Positions 1 through 7,960 of a DNA stretch of 38,448 nt are shown here, in pieces. The notes under the pieces are model-generated. The model searched no databases. It worked only from the letters and a program-made list of their open reading frames with translations, and had not been told where the DNA came from. The stretch covers positions 1 through 38,448 of the forward strand of contig DEHW01000115.1 of the NCBI GenBank assembly GCA_002352135.1, given 5' to 3'. A program made the position numbers and the translations under genes. The stretch is from Lysobacterales bacterium UBA2790. GTDB lineage: Bacteria > Pseudomonadota > Gammaproteobacteria > Xanthomonadales > Xanthomonadaceae. The stretch's first letter is position 1, and every line of letters starts with the position of its first letter.

Positions 1-50
1 GACAAGGGGCGGCGCTGAGCGACCTATGGGTCGGCGTTGCGCCTGCGCAC

Positions 51-686
51 TCAGTCGTGGCTGGCGGTCAGGTTCGAGTTGAGGATGGATTGCAGAAATT
101 CATCCCGACTCAGGCTTGCCGCAGGATGCTGGTCCTGCAATTCGGCCAGCATCCATAGCCGTCGGTCACGATGGGCGTGGGCAGGAAATACCAGTGTTTC
201 GGCGGGTAATTGAAGTATCCGGTGCAGGCTTTCCCAGTGTGCGCCGGGCAGTTTCACGCCAGGGCCGAGATGGCATTCGAACGGCGTCAACAGGTCCCCG
301 CAGAACAGGCGGTCGTGCCACAGCAGACTGAGCCCCTGCTCAACATGACCGGGTGTGTCGAGCAGTTGAATGGTTGTTGAGCCCAGCCGCAGCGTTCCCG
401 TTTCGGGGCGCGGGCTCAGCGGCGAAATCGGGATCGCGCCGGTCAATTCGCTCAAGGCGCGACCCGCTGGGAACTCCGGGTCGTGGACATGCGTTTGTAC
501 GACATGTGTCAGGTGCAGGCCGAGCTCGTGGAGCAGGGCGAGGATGAGTGCGATGTCCGAAATCGCCGGATCAATGAGCAGGGCCTGACGCTCACCCGGG
601 TTGGCGATCAGGTAGGACAGTCCGCCGGTCGAGCGATCAAACAGAACGCGAAAGATGCCGCAGGCATGCACGTCGGTAATGCTCAT
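51..686 (-). CDS. Metallo-beta-lactamase-fold protein with degenerate metal site
   Basis: A 211-aa protein with the fold of the glyoxalase II/ETHE1 group, which act as hydrolases or persulfide dioxygenases. Visible family landmarks are the IDP turn (38-40), THVH (H66, H68), TPGH (H114), CGD (D131) and FPAH (H170). The canonical HxHxDH signature is broken: after H66-V-H68-D69 the expected Asp and His are P70 and E71, so the second metal site should be lost or altered. The start is the internal ATG at 686, giving the family's usual N-terminus; an upstream in-frame ATG at 743 would add 19 unrelated residues. It lies 81 nt after cydX on the same strand and is probably the last gene of the cyd transcript. 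Fold is confident; activity is unknown, and it may bind one metal or act as a sensor or scaffold. Confidence 0.8.
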   Translation of the reverse strand: MSITDVHACGIFRVLFDRSTGGLSYLIANPGERQALLIDPAISDIALILALLHELGLHLTHVVQTHVHDPEFPAGRALSELTGAIPISPLSPRPETGTLRLGSTTIQLLDTPGHVEQGLSLLWHDRLFCGDLLTPFECHLGPGVKLPGAHWESLHRILQLPAETLVFPAHAHRDRRLWMLAELQDQHPAASLSRDEFLQSILNSNLTASHD

Positions 687-767
687 CAATTCATCAGTCA
701 CGCGCGTGGAATGGAAGAGTGTCCGGGGATTGTGAGTTCTCACGCGCCCCGGCTGTCTTGTCCAATA

Positions 768-896
768 TCAATGTTCTCGGGGTGTCTGATCTGATTGCGG
801 ATTGGCGCGTGCTTCTTCGTTCTCGCCCCACATCGCATTGAGGATCGCCAGCAGCACGGCAAAGCCCACACCCAATATCCAAGCGAAATACCACAT
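768..896 (-). CDS. cydX: Cytochrome bd oxidase small subunit CydX
   Basis: A 42-aa single-span membrane protein read directly from the minus strand. It starts MWYFAWILGVGFAVLLAI and continues through NAMWGENEEA, which is the CydX/YbgT family pattern: a short N-terminus, one transmembrane helix at about residues 3-19, then a Trp and an acidic, polar tail. CydX is the third subunit of cytochrome bd and stabilises the heme centres of CydAB. The ATG follows a Shine-Dalgarno sequence (AGGAG), and the stop codon of the upstream gene lies only 10 nt before it, so co-translation with the cyd operon is likely. It is usually missed because of its size. Confidence 0.93.
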   Translation of the reverse strand: MWYFAWILGVGFAVLLAILNAMWGENEEARANPQSDQTPREH

Positions 897-906
897 ACGT
901 GCTCCT

Positions 907-1311
907 TCAGTGATGGCAACCGCAGCCGTGTCCACCGCAACCGCCTTCGGCGACGACGACGGGCGACCAGGGCGACGGAATCGGGGCGCTCAATTCACCC
1001 CTGCAGTACATCGCGAGGGCCAGATCAGGATCGGTGATGTCGGTGATCAGTGCGCGCACCTTCTGGGCTGCCAGACGCAGTTGCAGGCCCGGACCCGCAC
1101 CACGGGTGATCAAGGCGTCGATTTTTTGCAGTCCTGGCGGCAGTGGCGCGCCCCACTGTGAAAACGTCTCGTCCAGCGACAATTTCACCCAACTCCGTTC
1201 GACTTCTTTGCCCTGATCGAAGCGGACCAGCAGGAAGTTGCGGCACTTGCCTGCGTGCTCGGTGATTTCGCGTTTGTTCTGCATCGTCAATGCGACGGTG
1301 GTAAAAGCCAT
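907..1311 (-). CDS. NifX/NifB-type Fe-Mo cluster-binding family protein in cyd operon
   Basis: A 134-aa protein resembling the dinitrogenase iron-molybdenum cofactor family (PF02579; NifX, NafY, C-terminal NifB, archaeal MTH1175-like). Visible signatures are EHAGKCRNF near residues 18-26, the middle segment IDALITRGAGPGLQLRL (64-80), and the ALITDITDPDLAL stretch. Family members bind Fe-S or Fe-Mo clusters as carriers. The C-terminal tail is Cys/His rich (C125, H128, C130, C132, H133, H134), which suggests metal binding in addition to C23 and C103. It sits 13 nt after cydB and 10 nt before cydX, so it is an integral operon member. No nitrogenase gene is visible. A role in metal or cluster handling for the oxidase, or in sensing, is inference. 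Confidence 0.82.
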   Translation of the reverse strand: MAFTTVALTMQNKREITEHAGKCRNFLLVRFDQGKEVERSWVKLSLDETFSQWGAPLPPGLQKIDALITRGAGPGLQLRLAAQKVRALITDITDPDLALAMYCRGELSAPIPSPWSPVVVAEGGCGGHGCGCHH

Positions 1312-1324
1312 GGCGGTATGCTCC

Positions 1325-2464
1325 TCAGTAAGCGGAATGCGCGTTTTCGCGGACGTAGGCGGCGGTGACTTTGCCGCGCATCACGCGATAGGCCCAACTG
1401 GTGTAGATGATGATCAAGGGCATGAAGATCACCGTGGCCCAGAACATCAGGCCCAGGGTGAGGTGGCTCGATACGCTGTCCCACACGGTCAGACTGGCGT
1501 TGGGTGTCGAGGACGAGGGCATCACGAAGGGGAACAAGGTCACACCCGCCGTGCCAATCACACCCGCCATCGAGATCGAGCTGGCGATGAAGGCCAGCCC
1601 GGTGCGATACCAGCGCACCAGCGCAACGGCCCACAGCGCGCCCAGAATGCCCAGTGCGGGAATGATCAACAGCGCCGGATACTGCGCAAAGTTGTTCCAC
1701 CAAGCGCCGACCTCTCGTGTAACAGTTTTCGCGAGTGGGTCTGGCAGCGCGTTCGGGTTGACCGCGGAAGTGATCACGTAGCCCTCGATGCCGGTGTGCA
1801 ACCACACGCCCGCCGCGACAAATCCCGCCACCATCAACAGACCGAAGACCATTGCCGCACGGATCGCACGTTGCTGGATGCGGCCTTCGGTGCGATGCGC
1901 CAGATACACCGCGCCGTGCAGGGTGATCATGGCGGTCGAGACCACACCCGCCAGTAGGGCGAACGGGTTGAGCAGCGCCCAGAAGCTGCCGGTGTAGGTC
2001 GACATCAGCAGGTCGTTGAAGTGGAACGGCACGCCCTGGAAAAGATTTCCGAAGGCCACGCCGAAGATCAGCGGTGGCACGGCACCGCCGACGAACAGGC
2101 CCCAATCCCAGATCTTGCGCCAGGTCGGGTTATGCAGCTTGCTGCGGTAGTCGAAGCCGACCGGGCGGAAAAACAGCGCCCACAGCACGGCCAGCATGGC
2201 CCAGTAGAAGCCGCTGAAGGCCGTCGCGTAGACCAGCGGCCACGCCGCGAAAATCGCGCCACCACCAGTAATGAACCAGACCTGGTTGCCATCCCAGTGT
2301 GGGCCGACGGTGTTGATGATGACGCGGCGCTCGACGTCGTCCTTGCCCGCGAAAGGCAGCAAGGTGCCGACGCCCATATCGTGACCGTCCATGATGGCGA
2401 AGCCGAGCAAGAGCACGCCGACCAGCAGCCACCAGATCAGTTTGAGGGTTTCGTAATCGAACAT
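1325..2464 (-). CDS. cydB: Cytochrome bd ubiquinol oxidase subunit II
   Basis: A 379-aa polytopic membrane protein, the length expected for CydB. The N-terminus MFDYETLKLIWWLLVG and the segments LGFAIMDGHDMG, GPHWDGNQVWFITGGG and LFFRPVGFDYRSK are typical of CydB. Many hydrophobic helices follow to the C-terminus. CydB pairs with CydA in the inner membrane as the terminal quinol:oxygen oxidoreductase of high oxygen affinity, generating proton motive force without pumping. The gene begins 10 nt after the cydA stop and is followed 13 nt later by the NifX-like gene, so the genes form one tight operon. No truncation or frameshift is seen. Confidence 0.97.
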   Translation of the reverse strand: MFDYETLKLIWWLLVGVLLLGFAIMDGHDMGVGTLLPFAGKDDVERRVIINTVGPHWDGNQVWFITGGGAIFAAWPLVYATAFSGFYWAMLAVLWALFFRPVGFDYRSKLHNPTWRKIWDWGLFVGGAVPPLIFGVAFGNLFQGVPFHFNDLLMSTYTGSFWALLNPFALLAGVVSTAMITLHGAVYLAHRTEGRIQQRAIRAAMVFGLLMVAGFVAAGVWLHTGIEGYVITSAVNPNALPDPLAKTVTREVGAWWNNFAQYPALLIIPALGILGALWAVALVRWYRTGLAFIASSISMAGVIGTAGVTLFPFVMPSSSTPNASLTVWDSVSSHLTLGLMFWATVIFMPLIIIYTSWAYRVMRGKVTAAYVRENAHSAY

Positions 2465-2474
2465 GGTCGTGTCC

Positions 2475-4040
2475 TCAGTGGGCGTCGGCGTAGGTGGGTT
2501 CGTTGTCGTAGCGGCCAGTACCCAGGCTGCCCGGTCCCTGCTTGGCGAAGCGCACCATCAGGTACATCTCGACGATAGCCAGCACGGTGTAGAAGGCCAC
2601 GAAGCCAGCGATGGAGGCGTACAAACTCTCGACGGTGAGATTGGAAACCGACAGATGGGTCGGCAGCACGCCGTAGATGGTCCAGGGCTGCCGACCATAC
2701 TCGGCCACGAACCAGCCCAGCTCGCTGGCAATCCACGGCACCGGCAACATCCATAGCGCCCAGCGCAGCAGCCAGGGCTTCTGCATGCAGTTGACCTTCA
2801 GTGTGGACAGGAAGGCGAGAGTGAATAGCGCCAGCATCAGAAAGCCCAACCCGACCATGAAGCGGAAGCTCCAGAACATCGGCGTGACGGCGGGCACGGT
2901 GTCATGCACGGCCTTATCGATCATCTCAGGGCTGGCGGCGCGCACATCATCGGTATAGCGCTTGAGCAACAGGCCAAAACCCAGATCGGCTTTGTGGGCC
3001 TCAAAAACCGCTTTGGCGGCGACGTCTTCCCGGTTCTTGCGCAGCGTCTCCAGTGCAATCACGGCGTTGACACCCGACAGGATACGTTCGCGATTGCGTT
3101 CTTTGATGTCGTGAATGCCGGGCATCGTATGGGTGACCGAGCGGGTGCCGATCAGACCCATGACGTAGGGAATCTGCAGCTCCCAGGCGTTCTTCTGCTC
3201 CGCTTCATTCGGCCAGGCCACGAGATTGAAAGGTGCAGGCGCGGGATCGGTGTGCCACATGGCTTCCATCGCGGCGAGCTTGGTCTGCTGCGCTTCACCC
3301 ACCGTGTAGCCCGACTCGTCACCCAGCACGATCACCGAGCAGACCGATGCCAGCCCGAAGGCGGCGGCAACGCGGAAGCTGCGCTTCGCGAACTCGACAT
3401 CACGCTTACGTAGCAGATAGAAGGCCGAAATCGACAGCACAAACATCGCACCGGTGACATAACCGGCCGAGACGGTGTGGACGAACTTGGCCTGCGCATC
3501 GGGGTTGAACACGACCGCCCAGAAGTCGACCATTTCCATGCGCATGGTGTCGTAGCTGAATTCCGCGCCGACCGGATTCTGCATCCAGCCATTGGCGACC
3601 AGAATCCACAACGCGGACAGGTTGGTGCCGATCGCCATCAGCACGGTCACCATCAGGTGCTGCGGCTTGGAGAGTCGGTCCCAGCCAAAGAAGAACAGGC
3701 CGATGAAGGTCGATTCCAAGAAGAAGGCCATCAACCCTTCGATCGCCAGCGGGGCACCAAAGATGTCGCCGACGTAGTGCGAGTAGTAAGCCCAGTTGGT
3801 GCCGAACTGGAACTCCATGGTGATGCCGGTGGTGACGCCGAGGGCGAAGTTGATGCCGAATAACTTGCCCCAGAAGCGGGTCATGTCCTTCCACACCACC
3901 TTGCCGGTCATGACATAGACCGACTCCATGATGACCAGAATCCAGACCATACCGAGAGTCAGTGGCACAAACAGGAAGTGGTACATCGCAGTTACCAGGA
4001 ACTGCAGTCGCGATAAATCAACCAGTTGTTCTGAAATCAC
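2475..4040 (-). CDS. cydA: Cytochrome bd ubiquinol oxidase subunit I
   Basis: A 521-aa heme-carrying subunit. The N-terminus [20 protein letters not shown] carries the conserved heme-ligand His (H21 here, H19 in E. coli). Other hallmarks are the [12 protein letters not shown] segment, the FQFGTNW motif and [13 protein letters not shown]. The region between helices VI and VII is long ([16 protein letters not shown] to [12 protein letters not shown]), so it is the long Q-loop type like E. coli CydA. I chose the GTG start at 4040 because a GAGGAG ribosome-binding site lies six bases before it; an upstream TTG at 4061 has no such site. The promoter region is shared with the divergent sigma54 regulator and contains an Anr/FNR-like box, which fits induction at low oxygen. 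Confidence 0.97.
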   Translation of the reverse strand: MISEQLVDLSRLQFLVTAMYHFLFVPLTLGMVWILVIMESVYVMTGKVVWKDMTRFWGKLFGINFALGVTTGITMEFQFGTNWAYYSHYVGDIFGAPLAIEGLMAFFLESTFIGLFFFGWDRLSKPQHLMVTVLMAIGTNLSALWILVANGWMQNPVGAEFSYDTMRMEMVDFWAVVFNPDAQAKFVHTVSAGYVTGAMFVLSISAFYLLRKRDVEFAKRSFRVAAAFGLASVCSVIVLGDESGYTVGEAQQTKLAAMEAMWHTDPAPAPFNLVAWPNEAEQKNAWELQIPYVMGLIGTRSVTHTMPGIHDIKERNRERILSGVNAVIALETLRKNREDVAAKAVFEAHKADLGFGLLLKRYTDDVRAASPEMIDKAVHDTVPAVTPMFWSFRFMVGLGFLMLALFTLAFLSTLKVNCMQKPWLLRWALWMLPVPWIASELGWFVAEYGRQPWTIYGVLPTHLSVSNLTVESLYASIAGFVAFYTVLAIVEMYLMVRFAKQGPGSLGTGRYDNEPTYADAH

Positions 4041-4138
4041 AACAATCTCCTCACACAGCAACTAGGTCAGTGCCGGATTGGGTGGACCCGCCGGGAAGCC
4101 CGACAGCCGCCAAGGATGGACTTTCCAGCCCTGGCCCA

Positions 4139-4154
4139 AACACGAAACATGCCA
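4139..4154 (-). promoter_or_regulatory. Putative sigma54 promoter of the cyd operon
   Basis: On the minus strand this reads TGGCATGTTTCGTGTT. Compared with the consensus TGGCACG-N4-TTGCW it keeps the GG of the -24 element and the spacing, but GC at -12 is GT. It lies about 100 nt before the cydA start and downstream of repeated elements that could serve as activator sites. A divergent sigma54-type activator at 4354 makes the assignment reasonable, but the -12 mismatch makes it tentative. Confidence 0.4.
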
Positions 4155-4186
4155 AGCAGCATGCGCTTGCTGGATGTCAAAAAATG

Positions 4187-4200
4187 TTGTTCTAGATCAA
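4187..4200 (-). promoter_or_regulatory. FNR/Anr-like box upstream of cydA
   Basis: The minus strand reads TTGATCTAGAACAA, matching the FNR/Anr consensus TTGAT-N4-ATCAA at nine of ten defined positions. It lies about 150 nt upstream of the cydA GTG start. Oxygen-responsive control of cytochrome bd genes by FNR-family proteins is well established in proteobacteria. A perfect TTGACA occurs just downstream (4180 to 4175), but no good -10 element is found at the right distance. Confidence 0.6.
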
Positions 4201-4206
4201 ATGCTT

Positions 4207-4245
4207 GCGCGACATATTGCCGCAGCTTCAATGTGCCGCGCGACA
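4207..4245. promoter_or_regulatory. Direct repeat GCGCGACA, three helical turns apart
   Basis: Two copies of GCGCGACA begin at 4207 and 4238. The 31-bp spacing puts both on the same DNA face. They lie upstream of the proposed sigma54 promoter and inside the divergent cydA/regulator gap, a plausible place for activator binding. This is sequence pattern only. Confidence 0.35.
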
Positions 4246-4290
4246 AACTGCAGCAGGTCTGGCGGCAATCGGTGATCGAAGGACTGCCGA

Positions 4291-4320
4291 TGGCAGTGTT
4301 GGCAGTGTGCCAATCTGCCA
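4291..4320. promoter_or_regulatory. Nested inverted repeat (possible operator/enhancer)
   Basis: This 30-bp element contains an inner dyad TTGGCA-GTG-TGCCAA (4299-4313) inside an outer dyad TGGCAG...CTGCCA (4291-4296 and 4315-4320). A further TGGCAGTG copy follows at 4324. It is 34 bp before the start of the sigma54-type regulator and about 140-150 bp upstream of the putative sigma54 promoter for cydA. It is therefore well placed as an upstream activating site, an autoregulatory operator, or both. Confidence 0.5.
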
Positions 4321-4353
4321 GTATGGCAGTGTCATCGATCCCGGAGCTCAGGA

Positions 4354-5682
4354 ATGCAACCGCTGGCCGAATTGATCGCCTATCTGGAGAGCCTGCCCGA
4401 ACCGCACATCCTGTTTGATGGGCAGTACCGCATCCTGGCCGCGAACGCGGCCTATCGTGCGCAGTTCCAGCGAAGTGACAACGTCGTGGGACGCACCTGT
4501 TACCAGGTTTCGCACGGCATCAACCGACCTTGCGATCAGGCGGGCGAATCCTGCCCCTTGGCCGCCGCGAAACTGTCCGGCAAGCGCGAGCGGGTGCTGC
4601 ATCTGCATCACACCAACGAAGGCGATGCCTACGTCGGTATCGAGCTGGTGCCGATCCATGATGCGAGCGGCGAAGCGCGCTATTTCGTCGAGCGCATGGA
4701 GAGCCTTTCGCTGGCTCAGACGGCGGCCAGTCCACAGGGAATGGTCGGGCGCTCGGCGGCCTTCCAGCGCATGCTGGCGCTGCTCAATCGTGTCGCGCCG
4801 TCAGAGGCATCGGTGTTGTTGCTCGGCGAGTCGGGAACCGGCAAGGAACTTGTTGCCCAGGCACTGCATCGGGCCAGCCATCGTCGCAGTGGACCAATGG
4901 TTGCGGTCGACTGTGCGAGTCTGCCGGAGAGCCTGTTCGAAGCGGAGCTGTTCGGGCACGAGCGCGGTGCCTTCACGGGTGCCAGCGCGGCGCGGCGCGG
5001 CTTGGTGGAATCGGCCAGCGGCGGCACGCTGTTCCTTGACGAGGTGGGCGATATTCCGCTCAGCATGCAGGTCAAGCTGCTGCGCCTGATCGAGTCGGGA
5101 ACCTATCGTCGAGTCGGCAGTAGTGACTTGCGCCACGCCGACATCCGGCTGGTTTCAGCGACCCATCGGGACCTGCAGCAGCGCGTGCGCGAAGGTCTGT
5201 TCCGCCAGGACCTCTACTTCCGAATCGCCACCTTTCCTATTCGTCTGCCCAGCCTGCGTGAACGGCGAACGGATATCCCCTTGCTGGCGGAGTCGATGCT
5301 GGCGCGTCTGGCGGGAACGCGTGTCCTGCGACTGAGCAGCGATGCGTTGCAGCGTCTGAGCGAGCATGACTTTCCCGGCAACATCCGCGAACTGCGCAAC
5401 CTGCTGGAGCGTGCCCTGTTGCTGACCGACGGCGATGAGATCAGTGCGGAAACACTGGATGCCGCCGTTGCGCTGGAAGGCCCGTTGAGGGTGCCAGCGC
5501 CCATCCTTCGGCTTTCCAGCGGTTCGACGACGCTGTCGTCGGACCAGCTTCGCCAACACGCCGCCGCGCATCAGGGCAGTCGGCGCGAACTGGCAAAGCA
5601 GCTCGGTATCAGCGAGCGCAGTCTGTATCGCCGACTGCGCTCGCTGTCTCCGGACGTCGAACAGGAAGAAACGAAGCCTTGA
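4354..5682 (+). CDS. Sigma54-dependent transcriptional activator, PAS-AAA+-Fis type
   Basis: A 442-aa enhancer-binding protein. Residues 10-115 form a PAS-like sensor with a Cys/His pattern (C49, H54, C60, C67, in [12 protein letters not shown] and ESCPL) that suggests a redox, metal or gas-responsive site. The AAA+ domain has Walker A GESGTGKE (158-165), the sigma54-contact loop GAFTGA (205-210), Walker B TLFLDE (225-230) and the arginine-finger region [11 protein letters not shown] Fis-type helix-turn-helix ends the protein ([17 protein letters not shown]). It starts with ATG after GGAG and is transcribed away from cydA. Control of the cyd operon is the simplest inference, since a sigma54-like promoter and repeats lie in the shared gap. 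The signal could be oxygen, NO or a sulfur species; none is shown. Confidence 0.92.
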   Translation: MQPLAELIAYLESLPEPHILFDGQYRILAANAAYRAQFQRSDNVVGRTCYQVSHGINRPCDQAGESCPLAAAKLSGKRERVLHLHHTNEGDAYVGIELVPIHDASGEARYFVERMESLSLAQTAASPQGMVGRSAAFQRMLALLNRVAPSEASVLLLGESGTGKELVAQALHRASHRRSGPMVAVDCASLPESLFEAELFGHERGAFTGASAARRGLVESASGGTLFLDEVGDIPLSMQVKLLRLIESGTYRRVGSSDLRHADIRLVSATHRDLQQRVREGLFRQDLYFRIATFPIRLPSLRERRTDIPLLAESMLARLAGTRVLRLSSDALQRLSEHDFPGNIRELRNLLERALLLTDGDEISAETLDAAVALEGPLRVPAPILRLSSGSTTLSSDQLRQHAAAHQGSRRELAKQLGISERSLYRRLRSLSPDVEQEETKP

Positions 5683-5692
5683 ACGGGTCCGC

Positions 5693-6571
5693 TTACTTGG
5701 GCACGCCGGGGAACTGGTCGACCGGCAGCTTGAGGTAGCGCACCCCGTTGGCTTCCGGTTCCGGAAGCTGACCCGCGCGGATGTTGACTTGCACCGAGGG
5801 CAGTATCAGTACCGGCATGGCCAAAGTCTTGTCACGAGCCTCGCGCATCTCGACAAAGGCATCCTCGCTGCGCCCGCCACCGACGTGGATATTGGCGGCC
5901 TTTTCAGCGCCAATGCTGGTCTCGTAGAGATACTCGCGACCGCCTGGTGCGTAGTCGTGGCAGACGAACACACGCGTGTCATCTGGCAGCGCGAACAGGC
6001 GATGGATCGACTTGTAGAGGATGTGCGCGTCGCCACCCGGGAAGTCGCAGCGCGCCGTGCCGCCATCGGGCATGAACATCGTGTCGCCGACGAACAGCGC
6101 ATCACCGATCAGGTAGCTGACGCTGTCGTTGGTGTGGCCCGGCGTGGCGAGCACTTGGACTTCAATGGTCCCCAAAGCGAAGCGATCGCCATCCTTGTGC
6201 AGGTGGTCGAACTGGGTGCCGTCGACCGGAAAATGGTCGCCCAGATTGAACACGGTGCGAAACGTCTTCTGCACCTTGCAGATGCCCTCGCCGATGGAAA
6301 GCTTGGCGCCGGGAAACTGCTCGCGCAGCCAATGGCCGCTGGAAAGATGATCCGCATGCGCGTGGGTCTCAAGAATCCAGCTCACGCTGAGGCCATGGGC
6401 AATCACTGCGTCACGCACTTCTTCGGCATTCGCCAGGGAGGTGTTGCCCGACTTCGGGTCGTAATCCAGCACCGGATCAATGATCGCCGCCTGCTTGCTC
6501 GCAGGATCAAAAGCAACATAGCTCCAGGTGCAACTGTCTTTGTGGAAAAACGGCAGAACGGTGGGTTTCAT
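5693..6571 (-). CDS. blh: Blh-type MBL-fold hydrolase / persulfide dioxygenase-like
   Basis: A 292-aa member of the beta-lactamase-like hydrolase (Blh) group, related to ETHE1 persulfide dioxygenases, which oxidise glutathione persulfide to sulfite. The complete metal-binding set is present: ETHAHADH (H70, H72, D74, H75), TPGH (H146), GDT (D163) and VCHDY (H205). Its length and C-terminal extension fit Blh proteins of bigR operons. The ATG at 6571 has a perfect AAGGAG ribosome-binding site. It lies 72 nt downstream of a TauE/SafE-type exporter, the expected partner that removes sulfite. No BigR repressor gene is in the window. Contrast the gene at 51, whose metal site is degenerate. Confidence 0.9.
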   Translation of the reverse strand: MKPTVLPFFHKDSCTWSYVAFDPASKQAAIIDPVLDYDPKSGNTSLANAEEVRDAVIAHGLSVSWILETHAHADHLSSGHWLREQFPGAKLSIGEGICKVQKTFRTVFNLGDHFPVDGTQFDHLHKDGDRFALGTIEVQVLATPGHTNDSVSYLIGDALFVGDTMFMPDGGTARCDFPGGDAHILYKSIHRLFALPDDTRVFVCHDYAPGGREYLYETSIGAEKAANIHVGGGRSEDAFVEMREARDKTLAMPVLILPSVQVNIRAGQLPEPEANGVRYLKLPVDQFPGVPK

Positions 6572-6643
6572 GGCGATCTCCTTGGGCGAACGTCAGCGAA
6601 AAGGATGCGTGCCAACACCGAAGCGAAGGCGCGCTGGGTTGAA

Positions 6644-7411
6644 TCACAGCAAGCCGGGCAGCGTGCGATAAACGATGAACACGCCCATCACGACGAGGAA
6701 TCCGGCGAAAACGCGTTTCAGCAAGGCTTGCGGCAGGCGGTCGGCGATCTGCATGCCAATGACCGTACCTGCCGCGCCAATGCCGATGAAGGTGAAGATC
6801 AGCGTCCAATCCAGGGCCACGCCAGCCCGATGCAGCAGCAACCAGTGCTTGGCGAAACCACTGAAGGCGTTGGCGGCGATGATCCACAGGCTGGTCCCGA
6901 TGGCGACCTGCATGCGCAGTCCGCCGAGCAGGACCAGCGCGGGCACGATCATGAAGCCACCGCCGATCCCGACCACGCCGGTAACGGTGCCAACGCCAAC
7001 TCCATCCAACACGATGGCCGCGCGGCGTCTTGGGGCCAATTGGGCTGGCGCAGCGCTGGCCGCGGACTGGCGGAACATCATGAACGCGGCCGCCAGCATG
7101 ACGACGGCGAACAGCAGGAGCTGCATCGCGCCGGAAAGCCACTGCGACAGCCAAGCGCCGAATACGGTGCCGACCATGCCGGGAAGGCCAAACCAGACGA
7201 CGCTGCGCCAATCCACTTGTCGTTTGAATGTGCGTGGCAGTGCGCCCGCCAGTGCGATGCCACCGACGATGGCCAGTGATCCGGCGATCGCGATCTTTTC
7301 CGGCTGACCGACCACATAGACCAGAATCGGCACGGTCAATATCGACCCGCCGGAACCCAGCAGCCCAAGGCTAAGGCCGATGGTCAGGGCGCCGATCAGT
7401 GCTAGCAACAT
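6644..7411 (-). CDS. TauE/SafE family membrane permease (putative sulfite exporter)
   Basis: A 255-aa polytopic membrane protein of the TauE/SafE (TSUP) family. The N-terminal signature LGLLGSGGSILTVPILVYV is repeated in the second half as GVVGIGGGFMIVPALVLLGG, the family's two inverted halves. It transports sulfur-containing anions; because it precedes blh in an apparent operon, sulfite export is the likely role. The ATG start at 7411 lies downstream of an AT-rich promoter region with a palindrome (7493-7508). Substrate assignment is inference from context. Confidence 0.88.
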   Translation of the reverse strand: MLLALIGALTIGLSLGLLGSGGSILTVPILVYVVGQPEKIAIAGSLAIVGGIALAGALPRTFKRQVDWRSVVWFGLPGMVGTVFGAWLSQWLSGAMQLLLFAVVMLAAAFMMFRQSAASAAPAQLAPRRRAAIVLDGVGVGTVTGVVGIGGGFMIVPALVLLGGLRMQVAIGTSLWIIAANAFSGFAKHWLLLHRAGVALDWTLIFTFIGIGAAGTVIGMQIADRLPQALLKRVFAGFLVVMGVFIVYRTLPGLL

Positions 7412-7469
7412 GCTGTTCTCGCTCGAAGTGCGGGGTATTGGGGCTCGTCGCAGTGCACCAACATCGCCA

Positions 7470-7510
7470 TTGAAATAAGTAAAAGCTAATTGAGATTCAA
7501 CTGAATCTAT
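7470..7510 (-). promoter_or_regulatory. AT-rich promoter with palindromic operator for tauE-blh
   Basis: An AT-rich island in GC-rich surroundings, 60-100 nt before the tauE start. It contains the palindrome AGATTCA-AC-TGAATCT (7493-7508), with seven-base arms. On the minus strand a TTGAAT -35-like element overlaps the palindrome, so a bound repressor would block the promoter. ArsR-family BigR repressors control such operons in Xylella and Agrobacterium by a persulfide-sensitive mechanism. The regulator here would have to be encoded elsewhere. Confidence 0.5.
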
Positions 7511-7920
7511 GCGCCTACCTTAGCTTGCGACGTCGACAGCGTCGAGTTGCTGTGCAGCAGACTCGCAGGGAGGACGGGACAGGCTGGTGGCGATGCCTGC
7601 GTTGGTGGTATGCCCACCGAATTGTCCGGCTGCGCCGCGTTGACGCGTATCCCGTGCGTGCTTTGGGCGTCTTGCGGACCATACTTTGCCGTTTGACGCA
7701 AGACGTGGCGCGAAGCGCATTTGGCAGGCATCATCTGGATGCAGAGGCGCTGCGGTTTGGAGAGCCTCTGACATCGTTGACAGGGGCTGTACCCGGTTTC
7801 CAGCGCCATCCACGTGGTCTGCTGGCAACGATTCGACTGGTTTCATCTGCACCGGATTCGAGCTGTCCTTCCAACAGTTCGCGTTCACCGAAACGGGTCG
7901 GTCATGACAAGGAAGTCACC
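7511..7920. other. Gene-poor interval, no recognised gene
   Basis: About 400 bases between the tauE promoter and a strong hairpin. Open frames cross it on both strands, but none has a recognisable domain, a good ribosome-binding site or protein-like composition, and several run into neighbouring genes. A short direct repeat TCACCGAAAC occurs at 7885 and 7916. No tRNA fold is apparent. It may hold an untranslated RNA or decayed sequence. Confidence 0.4.
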
Positions 7921-7960
7921 GAAACCCCAGTCCTCACGCCACGGTGGGGGCTGGGGTTTC
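7921..7960. terminator. Very strong 17-bp hairpin, terminator-like
   Basis: GAAACCCCAG (7921-7930) pairs perfectly with CTGGGGTTTC (7951-7960). The stem continues inward through CCTCAC/GTGGGG with two G-U pairs, leaving a six-base loop. On the plus strand a moderately T-rich tail (GTGTTTCTTG) follows; on the minus strand there is no T-run. It lies about 65 nt past the stop of rsuA, which reads toward it, so it could end that transcript or an unidentified plus-strand RNA. Confidence 0.55.

Noticed and set aside
4175..4180. Perfect TTGACA (minus strand) as a sigma70 -35 for cydA
   Set aside because: No acceptable -10 lies 15-19 bp downstream; kept only as a note under the Anr box.
5789..7279. 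Plus-strand open frame of 496 codons
   Set aside because: It is opposite blh and tauE, both clear genes with conserved motifs.
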